A stretch of 64,000 nt of DNA from Pelobates cultripes (lineage: Eukaryota > Chordata > Amphibia > Anura > Pelobatidae). Position 1 is the stretch's first letter. Each line of letters starts with the position of its first letter. Below are positions 1 to 10,715 of the stretch, piece after piece. Made by a program: the position numbers and the translations under genes. The notes beneath the pieces were generated by a model, which did not search any database, was not told the origin of the DNA, and was given only the letters and a program-made list of their open reading frames with translations. The stretch lies in contig OW240914.1 of assembly GCA_933207985.1 (NCBI GenBank), forward strand, positions 209,393,777-209,457,776. Direction: 5' to 3'.

Positions 1-938
1 AAATACCACCATTTGAAATACCCTAGGGTGTCTACTATTAAAAAATATATGGTTTGATTGGGGTAAATTACACTGGCCGGCTTCAAAAATGTTCCAAATA
101 GGACATGGGTGCATGATGACCAGATGTGAAAATTCCAAGTTTGAAAACTGGAATGCGCACACTCCAAATAAGGTACTTTAGCCCGCAGAGAACCCGACAC
201 ACCTATACATGGGAGGTATCACAGTAATCAGGAGATGTTGCTCAACACATATTGGGGTGTTCTTTGGCAGTAACCCTTAAAGTTCTCTGTACATGTATTC
301 TTCAATTGCTATGTGTGTAAAAAAAAATCACCAATTATACTTTTTTCTTAAATTTGGCATAGATTGGTGGTAAAATGTTTGCATGAAAAGAGTCAAAATA
401 CCCTATGTTCAATACCTTATGTTGTCTTCTTTTAAAAAATATATACATGTGAAGGGTTATTTAGGGATTCCTGACAGATATCAGTGTTACAATGTAACTT
501 TTGTTAAATAGTTTGGAAATAGCAAAGTGCTACTTGTACTTATTGCCCAATAACTTGCAAACAAAAGCTAAGAACATGTTAACATTGGATATTTCTAAAC
601 TCAGGACAAAATTAAGAAACTATTTAGCATGGGTGTTTTTTGGCGGTTGTAGATGCATGACAGATTTTGGGGGTCAAAGTGAGAAAAAATGTTTTTTGTT
701 TTTTTTTAAATCATCATCTTTTGTAATTTTTTTATAGTAAATTATATGATATGATGAAAATAATGGTATCTTTAGAAAGACCATTTAATGGTGAGAAAAA
801 CTGTATATATTATGTGTGGGTACAATAAATGAGTAAGAGGAAAATTACAGCTAAACACAAACACCGAAGAAATGTAAAAACAGCCCTGGTCCTTAACTGT
901 AAGAAAATTGAAAACTGGTCTGGTCACTAAGGGGCTAA
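1..938 (+). mobile_element. Diverged copy of a palindromic TTAA (piggyBac-like) non-autonomous element
   Basis: This AT-rich stretch aligns by eye with the better preserved elements ending at 10703 and 38080. The same blocks recur in the same order: 'taccctgggttgtctac'-like, 'gtgttacaatgt', 'ctcaggacaaaat', 'tatgatatgat', 'aataatggtat' and 'aaaattacagctaaacacaaac'. The right end reads ctaaggggctaa, a decayed form of the aaggggTTAA terminus. The left end lies outside the window. There is no transposase ORF. It is clearly more diverged than the other two copies, so probably older. The piggyBac assignment rests only on the TTAA target and CCCC-type ends. Confidence 0.6.
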
Positions 939-1919
939 AAATATCATCAGGGTTTACAACAATTAGCAGGTTGAAAATCACAAGAATTCGTGACACATGA
1001 GACACATATTCTTTCTAATTTTATTCTTAGTATAATTGTAGTGTATACACTTTCTGCACTGTGAATGCCGTATATGATGTGATGCAAAGCTTCACCAGCA
1101 AAGATATACCATAAAACAGAAGTAAAACATGTATCTCTCTTCACGGACTATAAACACAAGGTAATAAAAACACTTATGATGTGTATACCGAATGATGCAT
1201 AACACTTTCTGATATAGTACATTTTTTTTTCTTACCACTTTTATTTTTTTAGTGTCTTTCATTGCCATAATGGAAACATTGTTGGTAAAAACAGTGGGTG
1301 TTTAAGGGGATACTACTAATAGAACAACATTAAAATAGATACTTGCAAAAAAAATAAATAAATCCTTTTCCTTTTTGCTATTTGTTATATAACATGAGAA
1401 CATGAGATTGCTTTTTTTGCTGAGCCATATAATGAACTGTTTCCAATCAGGCATGCCTTCAGGACCTTAGGAAAGGCACACATTATAATGCTGGAACGCT
1501 ATGGCTAAGCTTCCCCTCTCAAAGTAAAGTGTAAGACAATGAAGGGGGCTGTGTGTATGGAGATAACGGAGTGTGGGGATAAAAGAGAGCGCGTTTAGAG
1601 AGAGCTTGCTCATGTTTGTGTAGAGAGTAATTAAAGGGATAATCCGTGCACCATATCATCTTCATCACAATTAGTTTTTTATGGTTTCTGGAGTGATTCT
1701 TTAAGAATTTTGTGAAGTGCAATTATTTCTTACCCCATGGATCGCATTAATGCTGTATTCAACATGTTTCGAGTAGGAAGTTACTATGTAAGTGAGAATT
1801 TATTTTAACAGTCGTGGATTGAATTAAACATTACTTAAAAAATATGAGGTCTTTTATCCGGATTTCCAATTATTGTGTTTTCCAGTGCCTCACCCTGCAA
1901 TCAAAACTGTTTCTGATTT
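939..1919. other. No recognisable gene
   Basis: AT-rich sequence with short homopolymers and no ORF resembling a known family. Nothing here could be assigned. Confidence 0.5.
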
Positions 1920-1985
1920 CAATGATTATTATTATTATTTTATTTATATAGCGCCATTAGACTCCGTAGCGCTGTACAATGGGAA
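1920..1985 (-). repeat. 3' tail fragment of an L2-type LINE (minus strand)
   Basis: An (ATT)n tract is followed by tatagcgccatt...tccgtagcgctgtacaatggg. This is the reverse complement of the 3' end of the LINE at 17300-17362 (cccattgtacagcgctacgg...ttataaataatgataat). Only the tail is present, consistent with 5' truncation during target-primed reverse transcription. Confidence 0.65.
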
Positions 1986-3486
1986 GACATGAGCATTCGT
2001 TTTAAACAAACTGCAATTAGTCCACATTTTGGACGATTAGGTAATTCACTAAAATCCTGAACCCCAAACTGCTATATAGATGCATAACAAATGCATAACA
2101 AAGATGCATAACAAAATAAAACAAAATCCCAAGGGAAGAACCACTTTGTTTGTTTCGTGAGTCAGAGTACCATCTGTGGTACCCAAAAATAATCTGATTG
2201 ATAAAAAAAGATAATTGATGGTTAGCCACTATTGGATGTTGATTTTTTTCATAGCTCAAGTAAGAAGTAACAAAAAAGGTGGCACAGCAAAAAAAAAAAA
2301 ATGAATCTATATTTATATATTTTAATAAATGTGATAAATACCAATAAAATATATATATTTTTACTGCTCTTCCATATTTAATACTTTTCTCACTTGATCT
2401 GTGAACAGAATGACGCATAGTGTACTGCAAAATATAAGCATAATATTTACATGATATTATTATTATATATATATGAATTATTAATATACAGGTGCTAGAT
2501 AACCAGGTATGATGGCCACAAAAAGGATGAGAATGTAAGATCACAAGAAAAAGGAGGGAGAGATATTGAGAGTTCAGAGAACTTGATCAAAGGCACAGTG
2601 CTTATTTACTAAATAATAAAATAAGGTTAAATGGCAATTTACACAAAAGTAGAGTGCAGAGATATTCAATTTTCTTCAATCCCGGATATATCATAACGTC
2701 AAAACGTGTAATGTCTGTTAATTGAACACAAAATTCTGAATACATCCTATTAAAAAACAGTTATCAGAGAAATATAATGTGATGCAATTGAGAATGACTG
2801 TATGGGAATGTAAAGATACACACTGTGGATTACAACTGGACAGAGACAAACTGTGTTGTACCTACATGAATAAATGAGGATACAGTCATAAAACTGCATG
2901 TTTTTTCTTTAAGAGGGGCAAAATTAGAGGTGGAAATATTGTAAATTTTAGATTGATATGAAATGTTTCTTATTTGAGAACAATCCTTATACATTTCATC
3001 ACATTCCACTCTTCTAATTATAAGAATACTCTTTGTATCCTTTCCATTTTAGGACATTAATTCTTGGCAGTGAAAGCACAATCGGTGATGTCATTTTGTG
3101 ATGTCATAACCACAACTATTGCTATAACTGCATGAACATTCTATTTCCTCTGAGTTGTATCTGAGACTCTGACACAGCTACACCTTTATCGATGGGTCTC
3201 ATACCATGTCAATGGCGTAGATATATTTGCCCTTACAAGATGTGAATGAAGACTTGGAGCTTGATTATCTTCAACCTGAGATTGAGTTGTGGAGGCTCTA
3301 GTAGGGAATATTATAGTTTGCACGGCAACTTCTACACTTTTTATCAGAGTTTCTTAAAATTAAAGCTTTGCATGCCGTGAGTGCGAGGATTGCAAACAAG
3401 GAAGGGAGAGGGGGGGAAGGAAAAGTTGCTATTAGCATTAATTAAAGTATCTTCAATAAACTCTGTCCAATTTGCTATAGAATTCT
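1986..3486. other. No recognisable gene
   Basis: AT-rich unique-looking sequence with an (AT)n patch near 2460. A 175-codon minus-strand ORF (2017-2544) exists but is rich in Tyr, Ile, Ser and Phe, has no domain signature and looks like chance in AT-rich DNA. Confidence 0.45.
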
Positions 3487-3522
3487 GTCTGTCTATCTAT
3501 CTATCTATCTATCTATCTACTC
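3487..3522. repeat. (TCTA)n microsatellite
   Basis: About eight tetranucleotide repeats (gtctatctatctatc...) interrupted once near the start. Confidence 0.9.
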
Positions 3523-3935
3523 TATCTCTGTACTTCTGCCTATCCAGTGTTCATCTCTGTGCTCGTATGTTTCTCTGTCTATCAATTTAACCCCTTGATG
3601 ACCGATGACGGTTCAGGACCGTCATCGGAAACATCCCCTTGAGGACCAATGACAGTCTTGAACCATCATAACGGTCTTGGGGTACTTACCTGATCGCCGT
3701 CAGTCCCCCGGCAGCGATCGGCATTTCACCCGGTCTGGGGGGACTGCCTGTCTGCCCAGACAGTCTTCCCGCGGCAGATCAGGACCCCGTGGCCACGTGA
3801 TCGCTCGATCACATGGCCGCAATAGGTGCCTGTGTATCTGCCTGCAGGGGGACTGTCTGTGCTGACAGGCAGTCTCCCTGCAAGTAGAAAATCAGAAATA
3901 AAGTTTAAAAATAAAGCAATAAGTGTAAAAATATA

Positions 3936-3979
<44 letters not shown>

Positions 3980-3985
<6 letters not shown>

Positions 3986-4449
3986 GGACAAAAATATTAA
4001 CCCAATTTATACTAGTAAAATGTCTATTTACTCAAAATAACTGAAATCAGCATTATTCAATTTACTATGTGATTTACCTAAAATGGCCGCTAGGGAGGTT
4101 CCCCTTTAACATCGACTAACACCCTCATTAACAAGATGGCGCTGGAATCCGGGGGAAACCTCCAGGATGCCAGTGACATCACCCCCAGTAGGCAGAGCAT
4201 TAAATGAACCACTTAACACCTAACCAATTATTGATGTATTATTTCATGTTATCTCTGTCAATGCCTGTGATGTAACTTTGCTTTATAAGGGACATGTCTT
4301 CCCCTCTGAATAAACATTCCTCAAGTTTTTCATTAACCCGAAACTTGTGTCTGGTGTGAATTACTTCAGGAGCGTGCACGCATTATTTCTTTAATTTGGC
4401 CAGGGGCAGATACACAAGATAATCAATTTATTGATTGATAACCACATCA
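3980..4449 (+). repeat. ERV 5' LTR (about 470 bp)
   Basis: Begins TGTTGTGGAC directly after an (AT)n tract and ends ...CACATCA three bases before the PBS, giving TG...CA ends. It holds a TATA-like box (tttataag, 4282-4289) and an AATAAA polyadenylation signal (4309-4314), in the order U3-R-U5. No partner 3' LTR is present in the window. Confidence 0.8.
4282..4289 (+). promoter_or_regulatory. LTR TATA box
   Basis: tttataag lies about 20 bases before the AATAAA signal, inside the ERV LTR. This fits a short R region. The call rests on position and sequence only. Confidence 0.5.
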
Positions 4450-4451
4450 TT

Positions 4452-4469
4452 TGGCGCCCAACGCGGACC
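4452..4469 (+). promoter_or_regulatory. Retroviral primer binding site, tRNA-Lys type
   Basis: tggcgcccaacgcggacc follows the LTR end by two bases. The first 12 bases fit the complement of the 3' end of the tRNA-Lys (CUU) group used by several retroviruses; later bases diverge. This fixes the LTR/leader boundary. Confidence 0.75.
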
Positions 4470-4668
4470 TCCGGAAAGTAGGACAACCGGAGCCTGATCA
4501 CCTCCTAATACAGCGGTTTGCCTATATTCTCCTGTTTTGTGCCGGTCTGTCTCCGTGTTCACTTCCGGCTTCCAGAAGGCTACAAGACAGGTAATCTCTT
4601 ATCCGGTGCCTTTTTAACGAACCTGTTGATTGTCTATCTGCCTCCTGAAAGTGTGTGATAGCTGATGT

Positions 4669-4918
4669 AGGGTTTGCATTTATTGTTATTGCTTGACTGT
4701 TCAGAGCAGAACAGGGTTTGCATTTATTGTTATTGCTTGAGTGATCAGAGCAGAACAGGGTTTGCATTTATTGTTATTGCTTGACTGTTCAGAGCAGAAC
4801 AGGGTTTGCATTTATGGTTATTGCTTGACTGTTAAGAGCAGAACAGGGTTTGCAATTATGGTTATTGCTTGACTGTTCAGAGCAGAACAGGGTTTGCATT
4901 TATTGTTATTGCTTGAGT
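4669..4918 (+). repeat. 44-bp tandem repeat in the ERV leader
   Basis: Copies start at 4669, 4713, 4757, 4801, 4845 and 4889 (last partial). Each begins agggtttgcattta and most end gttcagagcagaac. A related run of 'cgcccggtaaagggctggg' units follows at 4940-5020. The array lies in the untranslated leader between PBS and gag. A role in packaging or translation is speculative. Confidence 0.9.
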
Positions 4919-5507
4919 GCCTAGCGGGCAGGGTTTGCGACCGCCCGGTAAAGGGCTGGGATTTTGTTGACCACCCGGTGAAGGGTTGGGGTTTTTATTG
5001 TCCGCCCGGTAAAGGGCTGGGAATAGCCTAGAGAAAGACTGTGAATTGTGTTGTACTGTTCAGATCAGAACAGGGTTTGTTACAGTTTAATCATTGCTAT
5101 GTTCACATTTTTGTTGTTCCTTGTTACACTCTGTTTCTTGTATAGTTGTGGCCATAGTGTGGGTACCCTCATTGCATGTGTTGTGTGGTTTGTACTTGAT
5201 TCCAGATTATGTGCACATCTTTATATTTGTGATTCTTGTAAATGTTTGTTGATCAGTTTCTCTACGTTCACCTTCTCCTTAACTCTCTACCTCCTCTGTA
5301 CATGTTGCCCAGAGCTGTGTTAGTCACCCACGCTCACCAACACAGATCCGTGGCCACTATCTCGGGTGGGCGGATCCCGTGACTAGTCTACATTTTGGGA
5401 AGATGAACAGGAATAAATTCCTCGTGGCAGTCGAGCACTGTAGACATTCCTTCTTTTTCTTCTCTCTGTCTCTGTCCTTCTTACAGGGAAAACCTTGTTT
5501 GCTAAAA

Positions 5508-7804
5508 ATGGGACAGGAATATGCTAGACCCCCTAAGGGTCTCTTAGCTTGTGATATTGTTAAAGAAAGAGCAGGAGAGGAAGCTATGTTAAAGATGAAA
5601 AAGATAGCGAAAGTTTGGGGTTTCCAGATGTCACCTAGTGGTAGGTTACAGCCAGAGTTTTGGAGGAAATTGCTTGTTGACAAAGAAGGTATATTACTGA
5701 TTCACCCCCTGCAGTTCCCCGGACACCACCCTATGATGGCGCCCAGAATATCACAGGCGAACCATGTCCCTCCCCCTCAGACACTGCCTCATCTCCGCCC
5801 CCCATTATTCCATCCCCCTCCTCCTCCCACCCCTCTGTACCCCGTCCTCAGAGCGGACAGATCCTATTATTATCCCTTCTCTCTTCCATCACCATCAGCC
5901 ATGTCACCTGTTATTCCTGTTCCCTCCCTACCTCTTGCCTTCCTCCCTACTGATGTTTGCTCTCTTCCACAACCACAGGTCGTTACTGATGTTACCCTCC
6001 CACCATCACCATCCTTCCCTATTCCTTTTACCGATGCCGCCCCCTCCTCATCGCCCACTACATGCATTATTCCTTCCGAGACCTCACCGGCCCCTCTCCC
6101 TATTGTCCCTTCTACCCCGGATTCCTCATTGCCATCATCTACAGTGTTCCCTGGTATACCCACCTTTCCCTCCCCTGTTGTTATTCCTGCCACCCCTGTC
6201 TCGGTTTCTCCACTTCTTGTTGCCCCTCCGATCCCCGTCCCAGATTCTGTTCCCTTTCCCATTTCCAATCCCCTCCCTTCTCCCTCTACCGATCTTTCCT
6301 CTCATGTCTCAGCCCTCACCTCTGCACTCACACCTATTTCTCCACCCCTTCCCACTCCTCCTGCTCCCGTTCCAGAACCTTCTTCACCTCTTGTACCCTC
6401 CCCTTTCACAGACCTTTCCTCTCTTGTCTCAGCCCTCACCTCTGCACTCACACCTATTTCACCACCCCTTCCCACTCCTCCTGCTCCTGTTCCAGAACCT
6501 TCTCCACCTCCTGTACCCTCCCCTTCCATGGACCTTTCCTCTCTTGTCTCAGCCCTCACCTCTGCACTCACACCTATTTCTCCACCCCTTCCCACTCCTC
6601 CTGCTCCCGTTCCAGAACCTTCTCCAGCTCCTGTATCCTCCCCTTCCACGGACCTTTCCTCTCTTGTCTCAATCCTCACCTCTGCACTCACACCTATTTC
6701 TCCACCCCTTCCCACTCCTCCTGCTCCCATTCTAGAACCTTCTCCACCTCCTGTACCTTCCTCCGATCTTTCCTCTCTCATCTCAACTCTCACTGCTTCA
6801 CTCAGTCACCTCCACTTCTGCTCCCCCACCCCTTTCTATTCCTCCTGTTCATATTCCAGAACCTTCTCCCCTTCCCATACCCTCTACTCCCCTTGACCTT
6901 TCACCCCTCATCTCCGCCATTTTCTCGCCTCCACTTCAACTCCTAATCCTCTACCCCTACCTGCTCCTCCTACCCCCGTTTCAGATCTTCCCTCTCCTCC
7001 TCCCCTCCTCGTGATCTTGCATCCCTTCTCTCCACCCTTTCCACCACTCCCGCTGTCCCACCTCCTTCCGTCCCTGCAGCTCCCATGTCAGAACCTCCTT
7101 CTCCCCCACTCCCTGATAGCAACGTTACGTCACTTATTTCCACCCTTCTAACTTCGTTCATTACTCCTCCCATTTCTCCTCCTCCACCTCCTTCTCCCCA
7201 ACCTGCTCTTCCTGTTTCTGTTCCGGATCCTCCTCCCTCTCTTACCTCAGACCCTGGTGTCCCTTCCCACGATCTCACGTCATTCATCTCCGCTCTCTCT
7301 AATCACCTGTCTCAACTTACTCAACCCGCACCTTCCCCTGTTTCAACCCCCATTCCTACCCTTCCGATAAACACCCCCAGTTACCCACTCATGATTGTTG
7401 GGACAAATGAGTCTGTCACGTCACGGCAACCTCAGGCCGCTGACACTTCTCCCGCCGCCTCAGGTTTCTATCCCACTATGTCTCAGTTAGTCACTCCCCC
7501 GACCGTTGCTGTAGGTCCTCCCGGTTCCCATGCCCAGGTAGCTCCAGCCCCTAACTCTCTTGATGTTGTTAGTTACCATGGTCTCCCAGTTCCACCCGAG
7601 AATGACAATGAGCCAGAATATAGCCCATTCCGTCCATCAAATAACAGAACTTCCCAGAGACATGCCATTGCAGCTACCCACCTCCCTGCTTCATCAGCAG
7701 TGGAAGGAGCCCCGCCAATGTATGTTACATTTAACCCATCCCAAGCTGCGACCCTGGTAACCTCTCTCCCCGATCCAGAAAAACAACCCATGCCCTTCTT
7801 ATGA
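5508..7804 (+). pseudogene. gag: ERV gag remnant: myristoylated matrix start plus huge Pro-rich domain
   Basis: The start at 5508 is chosen because it encodes MGQ, the N-myristoylation type start of gammaretroviral matrix proteins; ORF sequence upstream of it is leader read-through. The first 70 or so residues are basic and amphipathic, matrix-like. From there to the end the protein is extremely Pro/Ser/Leu-rich. Four near-perfect 40-residue repeats lie at 6292-6771, and looser DLSSLIS-type repeats continue to about 7330. The frame is open to 6896; one or more shifts lead to the frame open over 7085-7804. No capsid major homology region or CCHC knuckle is present, so the sequence downstream of the Pro-rich part is deleted. 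Confidence 0.7.
6292..6771 (+). repeat. 120-bp in-frame tandem repeat in gag
   Basis: Four units of exactly 120 bp start near 6292, 6412, 6532 and 6652. Each encodes DLSSLVSALTSALTPIS followed by a PPLPTPPAPVPEPS-type tract. The unit length is a multiple of three, so copy-number change keeps the frame. Confidence 0.9.
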
Positions 7805-8757
7805 ACTCCTTGATTGACAAGTATTTCAAAGCACCTGGGATCACTACCTTAACTCGAAACTACTGCCGATCCTGCACTATCTGTGCTTAATGCAACCCAG
7901 GGAAAATAACCAAAGCTGCACCGAATCATTTGGCCAGGCCCCAGTATCCCTTCCAAAGGATCCAAATTGATCATATTCAAATGCCGAAGAGCGGCCGTTA
8001 CGAATACGCATTAGTCATAGTGGATATGTTTTCAGGATGGCCAGAAGCTTTCCCAGTTGCCAACCTCACTGCAAAGACTAAGGCTAAGCACCTACTCACC
8101 CAAATTATCTGCAGATACGGAGTCCCTGAAGTAATTGAAAGTGACCAAGGTACATCTTTCACTGCGTTATTGACCAGGGAGATCTGGGCAGCACTGGGGG
8201 TGACCCTTGCTTTCCACACACCCTATCACCCACAGAGTAGTGGTAAGGTAGAACGCAGGAATAGCACTTTGAAAGCCAGAATGCTTAAAATGTCGCAGGA
8301 AACTAACTTGCCTTGGCCGGAGAGTCTCCCCATAGCACTCTTTAGTGTAAGGTATATCCCAAGGGGGAAGTTTAACTTATCCCCCTACGAGATTTTGTTC
8401 GGGACAGCACCCAGGTTAGGTTGTTACTTTCCACAACAACTTCAACTCCAATCAGATGCATTGGTAGATTATATAACTGCACTCTCTCATGCTTTGACCA
8501 AAATCCATGCACAGGTGTTTTCTTCTATTCCAGATCCAGAATCCATTACAGGCACGCACAAGCTATTACCTGGTGATTGGGTTATAGTCAAGAAGTTCTT
8601 AAGAAAACACACTCTTGAGCCAAGGTTTGATGGTCCATTCCAAGTACTACTGACTACAGCTATCTCTGTAAAGTTAGCTGGGAAGAATACCTGGATACAC
8701 GCTTCACATTGTAAGAAGGTTCCTGATCCAGAGGACGCGGATCCTACCCCAACATGA
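7801..8757 (+). pseudogene. pol: ERV integrase (pol 3' end)
   Basis: One frame runs from 7801 to 8757 with a single in-frame TAA at 7888. The N-terminal part keeps the CxxC half of the zinc-binding domain (CRSCTIC). The catalytic core shows all three acidic residues: D in QIDHIQM, D in ESDQGTS, and E in SSGKVERRNS. The C-terminal domain ends with a WIHASHCKKV segment typical of class I integrases. It would catalyse proviral DNA joining. RT and protease are missing upstream, and gag is fused almost directly to this ORF. The last codons overlap the env start by four bases (ATGA), as in intact retroviruses. Confidence 0.85.
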
Positions 8758-10139
8758 GCTTTTTATATTTATGCCTGCTGCTAGGCCTCTTAGAGGCCCA
8801 ACAAGTTGCTATTACCAAAGATAATCATGTTTACACATTCTGGTACAACTCTTCCAACACACACGTGGCTACATTTACTTTTGATTATTGTGACATTGTT
8901 ACTTGTACTTTCCCACAATTACAACACTCAGCAATATACAAAGACATACCAAACAAGAAGGACCCATACATCTGTGTGACAGGCGGTCATTGGGGACACC
9001 ACTGTAGTTCATGGAAAGCAGCGGGTTGGAACACAGGCCGGCCATGGGGTTACAGACCACAGAGTGCCTTAGACCGAGTTGACAGACATGGGAAACCCTT
9101 ATTATACCGAATGACCTTGTGTAAACCAACAGGGTCTACTCCAATAAAATTTACTTTAAACATAAAACATCCCAGCCCAGGTGACGCTGGGGAATATGTA
9201 ATGGAAATGTACTGGAAAGGGGGTGGCTCATACATTTTATTTACAAGATATGCTGACATCACCTGACTGGGTAGGGTCGACTCACATGACAGTAAATCCC
9301 CTGAAACCACACATCAAGACTCTAAAAGACATGGTGGCTATTGCCAATCCCACATTTGAAGATTCTATGGCTGTGGAGACTGGTTTTTCAGATACTAACC
9401 TATGGCTTGAATGGATGAGGTATAATGCTAACTCTCATAATAATACCAACTGTTATGTTTGTGGTGGGGCTAGACCCCACTTAGGCACAGTGCCTCTAAA
9501 CTTACCCCATGATGTCGAGACATGTTTCTTAAGCCTCTATGCACAAATGATTGTGAATTCATCAGCATGTGAGTCATGGAAGAAGGCTTACCCAATTACC
9601 CAAGGGAGCACCAGACCACCAGATGGGAGTCACCGTGTACCCAGGTAATTACACTTGTTATGCAATACATGGAACAACAGGTAAATTTGTAGGCAAATTC
9701 CCTTCTGGTTACTGCGCAATTTACTGGAATCCACCCACAACATTATTAGTGAATCAGATTAAATCTGTGGGAGACATTTACTGGTTATGTGGTGACATGC
9801 AACTCAGGTCAAAAATGACTGGCTTATGGTGGGGAGAATGCATTTTAACAAAAGTTATCATGCCCATACACATCTTCCCAGATAACCATCAATGTCCATA
9901 CGATTCATCACATATACGTCTTAGAGTAAAAAGTCCTATCCAAGGTAGTTTTGAACCACATGTATATAGAGATGCCATTGGAGTACCTGGGGGGAGGGGG
10001 GGGTATCAAATGAGTTAAAAGCTAGAGATGAAGTGGCAGCAGGAGTTGAATCCTTGATCCCACTCATCACTGCTAATAAAAATGTTAATTTGATCAATTA
10101 CATCTATTACAACCAACAACGATTTGTCAACTATACTCG
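8754..10139 (+). pseudogene. env: ERV envelope, surface part, frameshifted and truncated
   Basis: The ATG at 8754 overlaps the integrase stop and opens with a hydrophobic signal peptide (FLYLCLLLGLL). The frame is open to 9266, then continues in frames open at 9223-9648 and 9569-10018, so at least two shifts are present. Cys-rich motifs include NCYVCGG near 9450. A trace of the transmembrane subunit region may begin around 10060 (NYIYYNQQRF). The gene is cut at 10139 before any membrane anchor. Non-functional. Confidence 0.75.
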
Positions 10140-10715
10140 AGATGGCCAGTGTTTGTGACTAAGTGGCTACTAAAAAAGACTGGACATACCCCATAATGAA
10201 TACCCTGGGTTGTCTACTTTAAAAAAATATGTACATGTGGGGTGTGATTCAGAGATTTATGACAAATAATAGTGTTACAATGTCACTATTGATACATTTA
10301 AAAAATATATGTTTTGAAACAGCAATTTCCTATTTGTACTTATAGCCCTATAACCTGCAAAAAAAGCAAAAAAGCACGTAAACACTAGTAGTTTTTAAAC
10401 TCAGGACAACATTTTGAATTTTTTTAGCAGTTTTTTTCATTGGCTTTTGTAGATAAGTAAAATTTATTTAAATTTTTCACCATATTTTTTTTTTTTTTAA
10501 AGTAAAATATATGATATGATACAAATAATGGTATGTAAAGAAAGCCCTTTTTGTCCTGATAAAAACAATATATAATTTGTATGGGAACCGTCAACGAGAA
10601 AGAGGAAAATTACAGCTAAACACAAACACCACAAAAGTGTTAAAAGCTCTCTGGTCCTTAACGTACAACATGGCCAAAACAGGCCGGTCCTTAAGGGGGT
10701 TAAAAAGATTATATA

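Larger units (their letters stand above)
3980..10139 (+). mobile_element. Class I (gamma/epsilon-like) endogenous retrovirus, 3' truncated
   Basis: In order: 5' LTR (3980-4449), primer binding site, leader with tandem repeats, gag, a pol remnant that keeps only integrase, and env. There is no 3' LTR; env stops abruptly at 10139 where TTAA-element sequence resumes. Capsid, nucleocapsid, protease, RT and RNase H are absent, and gag and env are frameshifted, so the copy cannot be functional. Env shares an NCYVCGG motif with the ERV at 45306-52277, so both belong to one broad class I lineage in this genome. Confidence 0.85.
3587..10703 (+). mobile_element. Palindromic TTAA element split by an ERV
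   Basis: The left terminus is TTAA|ccccttgatgacc at 3587. The right terminus is ggtccttaaggggg|TTAA at 10700-10703. The left 390 bp match the left end of the intact copy at 36393 (cggttcaggaccgtcat, ttacctgatcgccgtc, gacaggcagtctccctgc). 10140-10699 matches the right part of that copy (gccagtgtttgtgactaag onwards). The ERV occupies 3980-10139. The central part of the element and the 3' end of the ERV are missing, so one deletion probably removed both. Confidence 0.75.

Noticed and set aside
2017..2544. 175-codon minus-strand ORF
   Set aside because: AT-rich composition, no domain, no conserved motif; likely chance.
5764..6735. Long ORFs in other frames (323 aa, 294 aa) and minus-strand ORFs over 5870-7290
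   Set aside because: They are alternative readings of the CT-rich proline repeat of gag. The DNA repeat keeps all frames open.
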